A stretch of 36,353 nt of DNA, from positions 1-36,353 of the forward strand of contig JAAAOH010000125.1 in assembly GCA_009908925.1 (NCBI GenBank). The letters are read 5' to 3'. Shown piece by piece: positions 15,226 to 23,119 of this stretch; within the stretch, counting starts at the first letter, position 1, and every line of letters starts with the position of its first letter. The translations under genes and the position numbers were made by a program. The stretch comes from Spirochaetota bacterium. GTDB taxonomy: Bacteria > Spirochaetota > Spirochaetia > DSM-27196 > PWMO01. Below the pieces are notes generated by a model that was not told the origin of the DNA, made no database searches, and worked only from the letters and a program-made list of their open reading frames with translations.

Positions 15226-15978
15226 TTATACCGTCGAGTCGACGTAGAGGGCCCTCCGGTAGTCCTCCTCGGATGGATGGCTGACCGGATTAATCATCAC
15301 CGGTGTGACCGAAATGGCACCGTGATGAACGGCGTACCAGTCGGTCCCCGGCACGAGCTCGGGATCAGCAGGATATCCGCCCATGAAGAAGTACACGTCC
15401 CCGTGCGGCGTGCGGAACTCCGAGAGCTTATCGTGGTACATCCGCACTGCCGGCGAGGTGACTTCCACCGGCTTGTCGCGCTCGGGCGTGTTCGGCGCGT
15501 TAATGTTCACGAAATGCTCCCCGTTCCACAGCTCGAGGAGATCATCCAGATGATCACGTATGAACTCCGCAAGCGGCTCGAAGTGCAGCGCGCCGCGGAA
15601 ACCGTCAACCGAGAGCGCAATTCCGGGCACGCCCATGATCGCGGCCTGGCGGGCCGCGGCCACGGTACCGGAGTAGATGATGTCCGTACCCAGGTTGGGG
15701 CCGATGTTGATGCCGGAGATCACCACGTCGGGCCGCTCGGGCAGCACGCCGGAGACAGCCAGGATGACGCAGTCCGCGGGTGAGCCGTCGGCGGCGAGGA
15801 TGCGCTCACCCATCTCCCGGCATTTGATCGGGTCCTTTATGGTGATGGAGTGCGAGGTGGCGCTTCGCTCGCCGTCCGGCGCGAGAATCCAGGTTTCATG
15901 GTGTGGCTCGAGCGCCTCTCTGACCGCGTGGAGTCCCGGGCTGTCGATGCCGTCATCGTTGGTCAGCAGTATTCGCAT
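15226..15978 (-). CDS. surE: 5'/3'-nucleotidase SurE
   Basis: A 250-residue metal-dependent phosphatase that removes phosphate from nucleoside monophosphates. The family metal site is present: NDDG at 7-10, the Ser of DGERSATSHS at about 36-45, and Asn in SGINIGPNLGTDIIYSGTVAAAR. Length is normal. The ATG at 15978 has a strong GGAGGG site and lies inside the end of the galactokinase-like gene (26-bp overlap), so the two are probably translationally coupled. The usual genomic neighbour of surE in many bacteria is pcm; none is seen here. Confidence 0.97.
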   Translation of the reverse strand: MRILLTNDDGIDSPGLHAVREALEPHHETWILAPDGERSATSHSITIKDPIKCREMGERILAADGSPADCVILAVSGVLPERPDVVISGINIGPNLGTDIIYSGTVAAARQAAIMGVPGIALSVDGFRGALHFEPLAEFIRDHLDDLLELWNGEHFVNINAPNTPERDKPVEVTSPAVRMYHDKLSEFRTPHGDVYFFMGGYPADPELVPGTDWYAVHHGAISVTPVMINPVSHPSEEDYRRALYVDSTV

Positions 15979-17128
15979 TCTCCCTCCACTGCACGTTTAC
16001 TCCGTCTGCCGGCGAGGCCACAAAGGTATCGGTGCGAAAGCCGAATATTCGGTGATAATTCTCCAAAACCTCATGATACGCGGCGCGGGCGTCGGACTCA
16101 AGCAGCGTCACCGTGGAGCCGCCGAACCCTCCGCCGGCAAGCCGGGCGCCGTACACCCCTTCGATCCCCGCGACGTGTTTCACTATCCAGTCCACCTCCG
16201 GGCAGGACACCTCGTACTGGTCGCGAAGGCTCTGATGGGAGTGGGAGAGCAGTCGCCCCGCCTCCTGCAACCGCCCGTGCATGAGCGCCTGGGCCACCTC
16301 GCCCACCCGTCGTCCTTCCTGTATGACGTGGATGCAGCGGCGGCGCACCGTCTCCGGCATGCGTCCCATTTCCTCGTTTATCTCCGAGACTCTGTAATCA
16401 CGCAGGGCGGTTCCCCGTCGGCGGCGCGAGAGCACCGACAGCCCCTGCCGGCATTCCCCCGCACGGGCGGAAAACGTCGATTCGGTCGGAAGCTGCGGGA
16501 CGCCGGCAACGGTCACCTCGAGCACCGCGCTGCCGAGCTCGAAAGGTATGAGCTGCGGCTCATCGAAGCGTGTGTCGAAGAGTACCGCGTAGCCGTCACG
16601 CGCGAGATGGGCGGAGGCAAAGGGGGCAAGCCCCGAGCTGCGGGGTGAGTAGCCGGTCTCTCCACGCTTTGCACAGATCCACAGTTCCTGATCCGCGATA
16701 TCCAGGGAGAAGAGCTCCCGAAGACCCGCCAGTGTGGCAACGGCAATGGCCGCCGAAGCCGAGAGGCCGGCATCCGCCGGCACGTCGCCCCCGACGGTGA
16801 GATTCAGGCCGCTCAGCGCGACTCCGGTGCCCAGAAGCTCGGCAATGGCGCCCTTCAGCACGTTCGCCCAGCGGTCTTCACGCCGGTATTTCAGATTTGG
16901 TATGCTGGTGCGCTTCCGCTCGTCGTAATCGGCGGCGTAGAACCGCAGTGAGGAGTCACTGCGCCGTGACATAGCAACCCACATGCGTTGCGGAATCGCA
17001 GATCTGAGTACCGGGCCTCCACTTACCTCGGTGTGTGAGCCCATGAGGGTGATGCCTCCAGGGGCGGAAACCACGATTTCTGCCGCATCACCGTATTCCG
17101 CCTCATGAGCGGCGGCGTAGTCTTTCAT
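15953..17128 (-). CDS. Galactokinase-like GHMP-family protein without sugar and catalytic residues
   Basis: A 391-residue protein with the full galactokinase layout. Motif 1 is at 22-34, motif 2 DAGLSASAAI at 119-128, and motif 3 ARLAGGGFGGS near the C-terminus, so ATP binding looks intact. The sugar site does not. In motif 1 the usual Arg, Glu and Asp are Gly25, Ser31 and Glu34, with only His32 kept. The catalytic Asp of the GIMDQ segment is replaced by Ala168 (SSGLAPFAS). Galactose phosphorylation is therefore unlikely; a different substrate or a regulatory role, as in yeast Gal3, is possible. No other galactose gene is nearby. I chose the ATG at 17128, which has a G-rich site upstream; a GTG at 17143 would add five residues. 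It heads the surE-TPR-NHL operon. Confidence 0.88.
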   Translation of the reverse strand: MKDYAAAHEAEYGDAAEIVVSAPGGITLMGSHTEVSGGPVLRSAIPQRMWVAMSRRSDSSLRFYAADYDERKRTSIPNLKYRREDRWANVLKGAIAELLGTGVALSGLNLTVGGDVPADAGLSASAAIAVATLAGLRELFSLDIADQELWICAKRGETGYSPRSSGLAPFASAHLARDGYAVLFDTRFDEPQLIPFELGSAVLEVTVAGVPQLPTESTFSARAGECRQGLSVLSRRRRGTALRDYRVSEINEEMGRMPETVRRRCIHVIQEGRRVGEVAQALMHGRLQEAGRLLSHSHQSLRDQYEVSCPEVDWIVKHVAGIEGVYGARLAGGGFGGSTVTLLESDARAAYHEVLENYHRIFGFRTDTFVASPADGVNVQWRENANTADQR

Positions 17129-17160
17129 CCGGAGGCCCCCCACAGTTTATGCCACGAACT

Positions 17161-17190
17161 ATTCTACCCCGAAATGGGGGCGTTGTTCAA
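17161..17190 (-). promoter_or_regulatory. Promoter of the galactokinase-like/surE operon
   Basis: Minus-strand TTGAAC (17190-17185), an 18-bp spacer, and TAGAAT (17166-17161). Transcription would start near 17154, about 26 nt before the ATG. Its -35 box is one half of the palindrome TTGTTCAACAA (17183-17193) shared with the divergent lnt promoter. Confidence 0.6.
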
Positions 17191-17214
17191 CAAACTCTCT
17201 TTTTGCGATATGCT
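17186..17214 (+). promoter_or_regulatory. Candidate promoter of the plus-strand lnt gene
   Basis: TTCAAC (17186-17191), a 17-bp spacer, and TATGCT (17209-17214). Start of transcription would fall at about 17220-17222, at the ATG of the lnt gene (17221), so the mRNA may be leaderless. The -35 box overlaps that of the divergent operon. Confidence 0.4.
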
Positions 17215-17220
17215 CGCGCG

Positions 17221-18825
17221 ATGGGTCTGGTACTTGCTGCATTTTCGGGTCTGGTTACCGCGCTCGCGCTTCCCAATGAGCTCTTCCCCGATGGAAGCGC
17301 CCTGCTCGGCGCGGTTTCGGTGGTTCCCTACCTCCTCGCCCTTGCCGGTGCGCGCTCGCTGAGGGAAGGCTCCCGGATGGGCGCCGTCTACGGGGCGGTC
17401 TCCACACTCGGGGCGAATTACTGGCTCGCCTTCTTCGAAGACTTCTCGGTGTGGACGCTCGGCGGTACCACACTCGGGTATACCCTCATCCACGCGTTTC
17501 TGGCAGTGGTGCTGGTGCGCTTCCTTCGAGAGGAGCGTCTGTGGCGCCCCTTCGCCGTGGCGGCGGCCTGGACGGGCTACGAGTACCTGAAGTCGGTCGG
17601 CTTTCTCGCCTATCCCTGGGGCCTGCTTGCCTACCCGCCGAGCAACATTCTCGTATACGTGCAGCATGTCGAGATTACCGGTATCTGGTCCCTTTCGTTC
17701 ATAACCGCCGCGGCAAACGCGGTGCTCGCCGAGCCGTTTCTGCGACTTCGCGCCGGTGTCGGGCGCCCCTACGCCGGTTCCCCGCGGACGTTCGGTCAGG
17801 GGATCGCCGCCGCGGCTGGGCCCGCTGGGTTCGTGCTGCTGCTCATAGCCCTCGCCGTCGGATTCGGGGTATGGCGATTCGCCAATCCGTTGCCGATTGC
17901 CGGGCACATGAGCGCGGTGCTCGTGCAGCAGAACGTCGACCAGTGGCGCGCCGGACAGGAGGAAGCAAGCCTCCGCCGCGGGCAGGAGCTCACCCGCGAG
18001 GCACTCCGGGAGGCCGATCAGCGGCCGGACCTCGTCGCCTGGAGCGAGACATCCCTGCAGCGTCCCTATCTGCGGTATCAGGACTTCTACCGCACCCATC
18101 CCGCCGGTGACCCCTTCACGGCCTTCCTGCGGGAGATCCAAACACCGTTTCTCACCGGTGCGCCGGTTATCCTCGACGCAGAGAACTGGGAGCTCATGAA
18201 CGGAGCCATCCTCCTCTCGCCCTCGGGTCGACTCGTCGACCACTACGGCAAGCAGCACCTCGTGCCTATGGCGGAGAACATACCGTTCTGGAACTTCGAG
18301 CTGGTGAGACAGTTCTACCGCAACGTCATCGGCCTCACCGGCAGGTGGAGCGTCGGCAACGAGTATACGCTGTTCGAGGTTCCGGTGGCGGACCCCGGCG
18401 TGCAGAGCGTGCGTTTCGGCGCGCCCATCTGCTTCGAGGACTCCTTCGGTTATCTGACCCGCGGATTCGTGTACCTCGGGGCGGATGTTCTGGTGAACCT
18501 TACCAACAATGCATGGTCGCGGACGGACTCCGCGCAGATCCAGCATTTCGTCTCCGCGCGCTTTCGTTCCATCGAGAACCGCCGGTCACTGGCCCGCTCC
18601 ACGAACTCCGGGCTCACCGCTGTGATCGACGCCTACGGACGCGTCACCGCCGAGCTGCCGATGTTCGAGCCCGCCGCGCTCACTGCGGAGATTCCCATCT
18701 ATGATACGAAAGAGCTCACCATCTACACCCGCTACAGCGACTGGCTCGGGAAGCTCCTCCTCGGGATCAGCATGCTTACAGCGGCAGCGCTCTTCCTGCG
18801 CGACCGCGACTACCGGCGTCTTTAA
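17221..18825 (+). CDS. lnt: Apolipoprotein N-acyltransferase (copy 1)
   Basis: A 534-residue membrane enzyme that adds the third acyl chain to lipoproteins at the inner membrane. Several hydrophobic helices fill about 1-215 and a last one lies near 512-528. Between them is a nitrilase-type periplasmic domain with the complete triad: Glu276 (WSETS), Lys344 (GKQHLVPM) and Cys404 (PICFED), matching E. coli Glu267, Lys335 and Cys387. The ATG at 17221 starts the first membrane helix. An in-frame ATG at 17149 would add 24 residues and lies upstream of the predicted promoter. No ribosome site is visible. A second copy lies at 24109-25785 in a different operon. Confidence 0.93.
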   Translation: MGLVLAAFSGLVTALALPNELFPDGSALLGAVSVVPYLLALAGARSLREGSRMGAVYGAVSTLGANYWLAFFEDFSVWTLGGTTLGYTLIHAFLAVVLVRFLREERLWRPFAVAAAWTGYEYLKSVGFLAYPWGLLAYPPSNILVYVQHVEITGIWSLSFITAAANAVLAEPFLRLRAGVGRPYAGSPRTFGQGIAAAAGPAGFVLLLIALAVGFGVWRFANPLPIAGHMSAVLVQQNVDQWRAGQEEASLRRGQELTREALREADQRPDLVAWSETSLQRPYLRYQDFYRTHPAGDPFTAFLREIQTPFLTGAPVILDAENWELMNGAILLSPSGRLVDHYGKQHLVPMAENIPFWNFELVRQFYRNVIGLTGRWSVGNEYTLFEVPVADPGVQSVRFGAPICFEDSFGYLTRGFVYLGADVLVNLTNNAWSRTDSAQIQHFVSARFRSIENRRSLARSTNSGLTAVIDAYGRVTAELPMFEPAALTAEIPIYDTKELTIYTRYSDWLGKLLLGISMLTAAALFLRDRDYRRL

Positions 18826-18827
18826 CG

Positions 18828-18863
18828 AAAAACGCCCCTCTGCCGACGGTGTCGGCTGAGGGG
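18828..18863 (-). terminator. Intrinsic terminator after rpmE2, hairpin also serving lnt
   Basis: CCCCTC (18835-18840) pairs with GAGGGG (18858-18863), with an inner CCGAC/GTCGG stem around a GGT loop. On the minus strand the stem is followed by five T (opposite 18828-18832), a classic Rho-independent terminator for the long rpsT-to-rpmE2 block. On the plus strand it begins 10 bp after the lnt stop but has only a poor T-tract. The next 140 bp (18864-19005) are GC-rich and hold no gene I can see. Confidence 0.85.
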
Positions 18864-19005
18864 TCGTTCTCGCGCGTGTGTGGTCCCGGCAGGGGGACGG
18901 CTCGTTGGCGGGCGGCAGGTAGCCCGGCGGCGGGCGGGCCGGCGCCCGGCTATCCGGCGACGGACACTACCGCGCCCGTACGATACGAGCTCTGTGCCGC
19001 CCCTG

Positions 19006-19251
19006 CTACTTGATGTTGTAACGGCGCTTGAAGCGCTCGACGCGACCGGTGGTATCGACGAGCTTCTGCTTACCCGTGAAGAACGGATGCGAGGCGCTCG
19101 AGATTTCAATGTCGAAGACGGGATACTCGTTGCCGTCCTCGTACTTGATAGTCTGGCTGGTCTTTGCCGTCGAGCGGGCCATGAAGAGGGTGCCCGATGC
19201 GGTATCTCTGAACACCACTGGGCGATACTCGGGGTGAATGTCCTTTTTCAT
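19006..19251 (-). CDS. rpmE2: 50S ribosomal protein L31 type B (zinc-free)
   Basis: An 81-residue ribosomal protein of the large subunit. The start MKKDIHPEYRPVVFRDT and the segment FDIEISSASHPFFTGKQK are diagnostic of the type B form. It contains no cysteines, so it is the zinc-independent C-minus version often favoured when zinc is scarce. It follows rho by 83 bp; the rho-L31 neighbourhood is conserved in many bacteria. A GGAG site lies about 14 nt before the ATG at 19251. No Zur-type operator was recognised upstream. Confidence 0.96.
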   Translation of the reverse strand: MKKDIHPEYRPVVFRDTASGTLFMARSTAKTSQTIKYEDGNEYPVFDIEISSASHPFFTGKQKLVDTTGRVERFKRRYNIK

Positions 19252-19334
19252 AGTCTCACTCTTCTCCTGTATTGGTCTCTTTCCGTATGGGTCACTGTAA
19301 GCTATCCGTTTCTCAGCGAGGCGTCCAGCGCCTG

Positions 19335-21290
19335 CTACTCCATCGTCGATGAAGTGTTCATCGACCGAAGGAAGGCCTCATTGTTCTTGCTTTTCTTCAT
19401 CCTGTCAATGAGGAGCTCGATGATCTCCGCATCGTCCATGGGGTTGATCACCTTCCGCAATATCCACATCTTCTGCAGCTCTTCCTCGGTGAGCAGCAGA
19501 TCCTCCCGCCGCGTGCCGGACTTCTTGATGTTGATGGCGGGGTAGAGCCGGCGGTCAGCAAGGCGGCGATCGAGGTTGATTTCCATGTTGCCGGTTCCCT
19601 TGAACTCCTCGAAGATGACCTCGTCCATGCGGCTTCCGGTCTCGATAAGGGCCGTCGCCACGACAGTCAGGCTGCCACCGTCCTCAATGTTCCGCGCCGC
19701 GCCGAAAAAGCGCTTCGGCTTGTGCAGCGCGTTGGAGTCGACACCACCTGAGAGGATCTTGCCCGAGGTCGGCACCGTCTGGTTATACGCACGGGCGAGG
19801 CGCGTGATCGAGTCGAGCAGGATGATCACGTCCTTCTTGTGCTCCACGAGCCGGCGAGCCTTTTCGAGAACCATCTCGGCAACCTGCACGTGACGTGTTG
19901 CCTGTTCATCGAAGGTGGAGGACACCACCTCCGCGTCGACATTGCGTTGCATGTCGGTGACCTCTTCGGGGCGCTCGTCGATGAGCAGCACGATGAGGTA
20001 GGAGTCCGGATTGTTCGTGGTGATGGCGTTCGCGATCTTCTGAAGGACGATGGTCTTACCCGTTCGCGGCGGAGAGACGATGAGGCCGCGTTGCCCCTTT
20101 CCGATGGGAGTGAACAGATTGATCATGCGCGTGGTGATGTCCCCGTTGGGCATCTCCATATCAAGGCGTTCATCGGGATAGAGCGGCGTAAGGTTGTCGA
20201 AGGGAATCCGGGTCTGGGCAACCGACGGGTTGTCGAAGTTGACCGATTCCACCCGAAGCATGGCGAAAAAGCGCTCCCCCTCCTTCGGTGGCCTGATCTG
20301 ACCGAATACCGTATCGCCGGTTTTCAGGTTGAAGAGCCTGATCTGCGAGGGTGAAATGTAGATGTCGTCGGGGCCCGGAAGATAGGAGTTCTGCGGTGAG
20401 CGAAGAAAGCCATAGCCGTCGGGGAGTATCTCGAGGGAGCCGTAGGCGTAGATAGTGCCGTTCGACTCGGTGTGGGCCTTGAGAATGGCAAAGATGACTT
20501 CCTGCTTCTTCAGAGACAGGAGGTTGTCCTGGCTTATGCCCATCTTCCCGGCAAACTGCCTGAGCTCCTTCATGTTCATGTTGCTCAGGTCGTTGATGCT
20601 CAGGCTGCGGTCTTTGTTTCCACCGCCGCCGCCACCACCGCCGTTTCCGCTGCCACCACCGCCGCCGCGGCGGGATGAGCGGTTGCGCTTACCGCGGTTG
20701 CGTCCGGAGCTGCCGTTTCCGCCACCGCTGTCGGATTTGTTTGAGCTTCCCGAGTCGTCGCCATCAGAGGGCGAGCTCTTCTGCCCCTCGTTGGAGCGTC
20801 CCTCGTTGGAACGCTGCTCGCCGGAGCGCTGCTCCTCGCTGCGGTCACCGTTCTGCTTCGAGCGGTCTCCGGCGTCGGTGGAATCCGCGCCCTGCTCGGC
20901 TTCGGCCGGCGCCTCCCCATCGGCACGTGCAGGCTCATCAGCCCGCGACTCCGCCTCTGCTCCAGCTGTCTCGCCGGCATCCGCGGGGTCACCGGCCTCT
21001 GCCGACGCGGCAGCCTCACCGCGAGCGCCCCCGCCGTCCTTTATGAGCGCTACGCGGACCTTCTTCTTCGGCTTCTTCTTCTCCGATGAGGTGTCCTCGG
21101 TGCCCTTGGGCCCGTTCTCGTCGGGGGAAAAGCTACCGTCTGTCGATTGATTCTGGTTCTGGTCCTGGTTCTGATCGCCACCTGCAGTCTGCAACTCGAA
21201 CTCCTGCTGTATATCTGTCGATCCGTCCACGCTGCTGTCCTCCCCGGGAGCACTTTCCCGAGTATCACCATTCTTTCGCACAAAAGCCAT
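19335..21290 (-). CDS. rho: Transcription termination factor Rho with long disordered N-terminal extension
   Basis: A 651-residue hexameric RNA helicase that ends transcription; E. coli Rho has 419 residues. The conserved protein starts near 229 (SLSINDLSNMNMKELRQFAGKMGI), followed by the RNA-binding cold-shock-like domain (YGFLRSPQNSYLPGPDDIYIS) and the ATPase with Walker A SPPRTGKT and LLDSITRLARAYN. Residues 1-228 are low complexity: an Asn/Gln-rich patch (39-49), a Lys patch (71-77), an Ala/Glu/Asp-rich stretch (about 90-150), Ser/Arg/Asn-rich repeats, and Arg-Gly/poly-Gly (about 197-225). Such insertions are known in Rho of some high-GC and clostridial bacteria and can bind RNA or self-assemble. 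The ATG at 21290 has a GGAG site. Confidence 0.96.
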   Translation of the reverse strand: MAFVRKNGDTRESAPGEDSSVDGSTDIQQEFELQTAGGDQNQDQNQNQSTDGSFSPDENGPKGTEDTSSEKKKPKKKVRVALIKDGGGARGEAAASAEAGDPADAGETAGAEAESRADEPARADGEAPAEAEQGADSTDAGDRSKQNGDRSEEQRSGEQRSNEGRSNEGQKSSPSDGDDSGSSNKSDSGGGNGSSGRNRGKRNRSSRRGGGGGSGNGGGGGGGGNKDRSLSINDLSNMNMKELRQFAGKMGISQDNLLSLKKQEVIFAILKAHTESNGTIYAYGSLEILPDGYGFLRSPQNSYLPGPDDIYISPSQIRLFNLKTGDTVFGQIRPPKEGERFFAMLRVESVNFDNPSVAQTRIPFDNLTPLYPDERLDMEMPNGDITTRMINLFTPIGKGQRGLIVSPPRTGKTIVLQKIANAITTNNPDSYLIVLLIDERPEEVTDMQRNVDAEVVSSTFDEQATRHVQVAEMVLEKARRLVEHKKDVIILLDSITRLARAYNQTVPTSGKILSGGVDSNALHKPKRFFGAARNIEDGGSLTVVATALIETGSRMDEVIFEEFKGTGNMEINLDRRLADRRLYPAINIKKSGTRREDLLLTEEELQKMWILRKVINPMDDAEIIELLIDRMKKSKNNEAFLRSMNTSSTME

Positions 21291-21335
21291 TGGAAACTCC
21301 AGACGGTTCTTAAGTGGTGGAATGCGTCATATGAT

Positions 21336-21364
21336 GCGGACGAGTGCTAACACACTTCGTCCGC
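21336..21364. promoter_or_regulatory. Stable hairpin in the cinA-rho intergenic leader
   Basis: GCGGACGAGTG (21336-21346) and CACTTCGTCCGC (21353-21364) form an 11-bp stem with one bulged base and a 6-nt loop. On the coding (minus) strand it sits about 45 nt before the rho ATG and 90 nt after the cinA stop. No T-tract follows, so a regulatory leader structure for rho is more likely than a terminator. No convincing promoter was found in this gap. Confidence 0.55.
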
Positions 21365-21452
21365 GGTTACACCTGTTTTATGCTTGATTTCGACGGAACG
21401 TGCTCTTGGACTAGAAGGTTCCCTGACAATATAGTCGGTCACCCCCATGCTG

Positions 21453-22697
21453 TCAAGCAACCTCCGAAAGAGCCTCGCGGACCAGAAGAAGGGCGCTGAT
21501 CGCAGACCACCGCCGCACACGATCCCGGTCGCGGGGCAGAAACACATGCCTCGTCTCGAGAACCCGGCCGTCGAGCGCGACCGCAAGCCAGACCGTCCCG
21601 ACGGGTTTCTCCTCCGTTCCTCCTTCGGGACCCGCTATGCCGGTGATAGCAACCGCTATTCCGGCTTCCCCGCCGCTGCGCTCAAGTGCGCCGAGCGCCA
21701 TTTCCCCGGCCGTCTCCGGACTGACCGCACCGGTGTCCGCCAGCGTCTGTTCCGAGACGCCGAGGAGCCCGATCTTCGCCGTATTCGAGTACGCCACGAA
21801 TCCGCCCCAGAACCCCTCGGAGCTGCCCGGCACGTCGGTCACCAGCTTTGCGACAAGCCCGCCGGTACAGGACTCCGCGCACACCAGTCGGCGCCCGGTT
21901 CGCCGCAGGTCATTCAGCACTACCTCGCCGATCTCCGCACGCCCCTCCACGATACGCTCGGCGCCGAGATCCCCGCGGAGCCGTGTGAAAAACGCCTGCC
22001 GGGCGGGCTCATCCCCGCCGCGCAGGCGCAGGAGGATCCGATATCCCTCGGTGTTCGTACCCCACCGCAGGCTCTCCGCGCCGTGACGTTGCAGAGCCTC
22101 TTCGAGCTCGGATTCCGGGACCATGAACGTCGTCGCCCAGGAAATCTCTTCCTCCCGCACGCCGAAACGGGCCCCGAGGATCGATCGCAGATGACGATCC
22201 ACCATCGTCTGCAGCTCCCGCGGCGGACCGGGAAGCGCCACGACAGTGCACCCGTCGACCTCGCCGACGAATCCCGGAGCGGTTCCTGCCTCGTTGGGAA
22301 TGACCTCGAAGCCCGCCGGGATGAGCGCCTGCTTGCGGTTGGTATCCGAGATCTTCCGGTGCGGAAACCGGTTCAACAACCACTCCCAGATATCCTCGTG
22401 GAACTCGAGCTCTACCTGCGCCGCTTCCGCTACCGCCTCTCTCGTAAGATCGTCGGACGTGGGGCCGAGGCCTCCGGTTATGATGACCGTGCCCACCCGC
22501 GGGAAGAGATCCAGGAACTCACGCCGATAGGCGTCCAGCTCGTCGGGTACGAGCGAGATTCTGTCGACCGTCGCACCGAGCTCTGTGAGCAGTTCCGAGA
22601 GGAACTTACCGTGACGATCGAGGGTTCTGCCTTCGGTCAGCTCGTCACCGACACAGAGAATCGCCGCTCTTGATTGTCGCTCAGACACGGTGGGCAC
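21453..22697 (-). CDS. cinA: CinA: competence/damage-inducible protein with nicotinamide-nucleotide amidohydrolase domain
   Basis: A 414-residue two-domain protein. The N-terminal MoCF/COG1058 domain (about 10-175) contains VGDELTEGRTLD, TGGLGPTSDDLTREAVAE and ALPGPPRE; in this family it is linked to ADP-ribose pyrophosphatase activity. The C-terminal PncC domain carries AESCTGGLVAKLVTD and ITGIAGPEGG, typical of NMN deamidases used in NAD recycling. Length is normal. It starts with GTG at 22697, 2 bp after the bactofilin stop, with a weak GAGA site; a second in-frame GTG at 22688 is possible. Operon position argues for co-expression with bactofilin and the response regulator. Confidence 0.95.
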   Translation of the reverse strand: MPTVSERQSRAAILCVGDELTEGRTLDRHGKFLSELLTELGATVDRISLVPDELDAYRREFLDLFPRVGTVIITGGLGPTSDDLTREAVAEAAQVELEFHEDIWEWLLNRFPHRKISDTNRKQALIPAGFEVIPNEAGTAPGFVGEVDGCTVVALPGPPRELQTMVDRHLRSILGARFGVREEEISWATTFMVPESELEEALQRHGAESLRWGTNTEGYRILLRLRGGDEPARQAFFTRLRGDLGAERIVEGRAEIGEVVLNDLRRTGRRLVCAESCTGGLVAKLVTDVPGSSEGFWGGFVAYSNTAKIGLLGVSEQTLADTGAVSPETAGEMALGALERSGGEAGIAVAITGIAGPEGGTEEKPVGTVWLAVALDGRVLETRHVFLPRDRDRVRRWSAISALLLVREALSEVA

Positions 22698-22699
22698 TC

Positions 22700-23116
22700 T
22701 CAGACACGTTGCGCGGACTCTTTCAGCTGTTCCACCGGGGCGGAGAACACATCTATCGAGTCGGAGTTACGAAGCATGTCGCATTTGCCCTCGAAGACCA
22801 CACCGTCGGCAATCCTGAGCTTCGCGGTGCGCACGTTTCCGTAAATCTTTCCCGTCGGGAGCATCTCCACCTTACGAGCTGCCTGAACGTTGCCGTGGAC
22901 CTCACCGGCGATTACGATCGCATCGGCGGTTACATCGGCGCGTACGTAAGCGCCTTCCTCGATATAGAGAAAGCCCTCGGCGATGATTTCCCCCTCGAAA
23001 CGGCCGCTGATCTTCACCGGCTGGGTGAATCGCATGCGGCCGTTGAACGACGTTCGCTTGCCGAGCCGCGTAGAAATGCGCGGCAGGTCCTTATTCTTTC
23101 GTGCGTTTTTTGCCAT
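22700..23116 (-). CDS. Bactofilin (copy 1)
   Basis: A 138-residue bactofilin, a cytoskeletal protein that polymerises without nucleotide through a right-handed beta-helix. The repetitive core (about 25-120) shows the family rhythm: ISGRFEGEIIAEGFLYIEEGAYVRADV, AGEVHGNVQAARKVEMLPTGKIYGNV, followed by LRIADGVVFEGKC. A basic N-terminal tail (MAKNARKNKD) could touch membranes. It lies between the small TPR gene (3-bp gap) and cinA (2-bp gap). No M23 peptidase is adjacent, unlike the second bactofilin at 31834-32298. In other bacteria bactofilins guide cell shape and wall growth. Confidence 0.94.
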   Translation of the reverse strand: MAKNARKNKDLPRISTRLGKRTSFNGRMRFTQPVKISGRFEGEIIAEGFLYIEEGAYVRADVTADAIVIAGEVHGNVQAARKVEMLPTGKIYGNVRTAKLRIADGVVFEGKCDMLRNSDSIDVFSAPVEQLKESAQRV

Positions 23117-23119
23117 CTG

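Noticed and set aside
15953..17128. Annotation as functional galactokinase galK
   Set aside because: The catalytic Asp and most sugar contacts are missing.
17149..17220. 24-residue N-terminal extension of the first Lnt
   Set aside because: It is not hydrophobic or conserved and lies across the predicted promoter elements of both divergent genes.
21336..21364. Intrinsic terminator for cinA
   Set aside because: The hairpin is strong but no T-tract follows on the minus strand.
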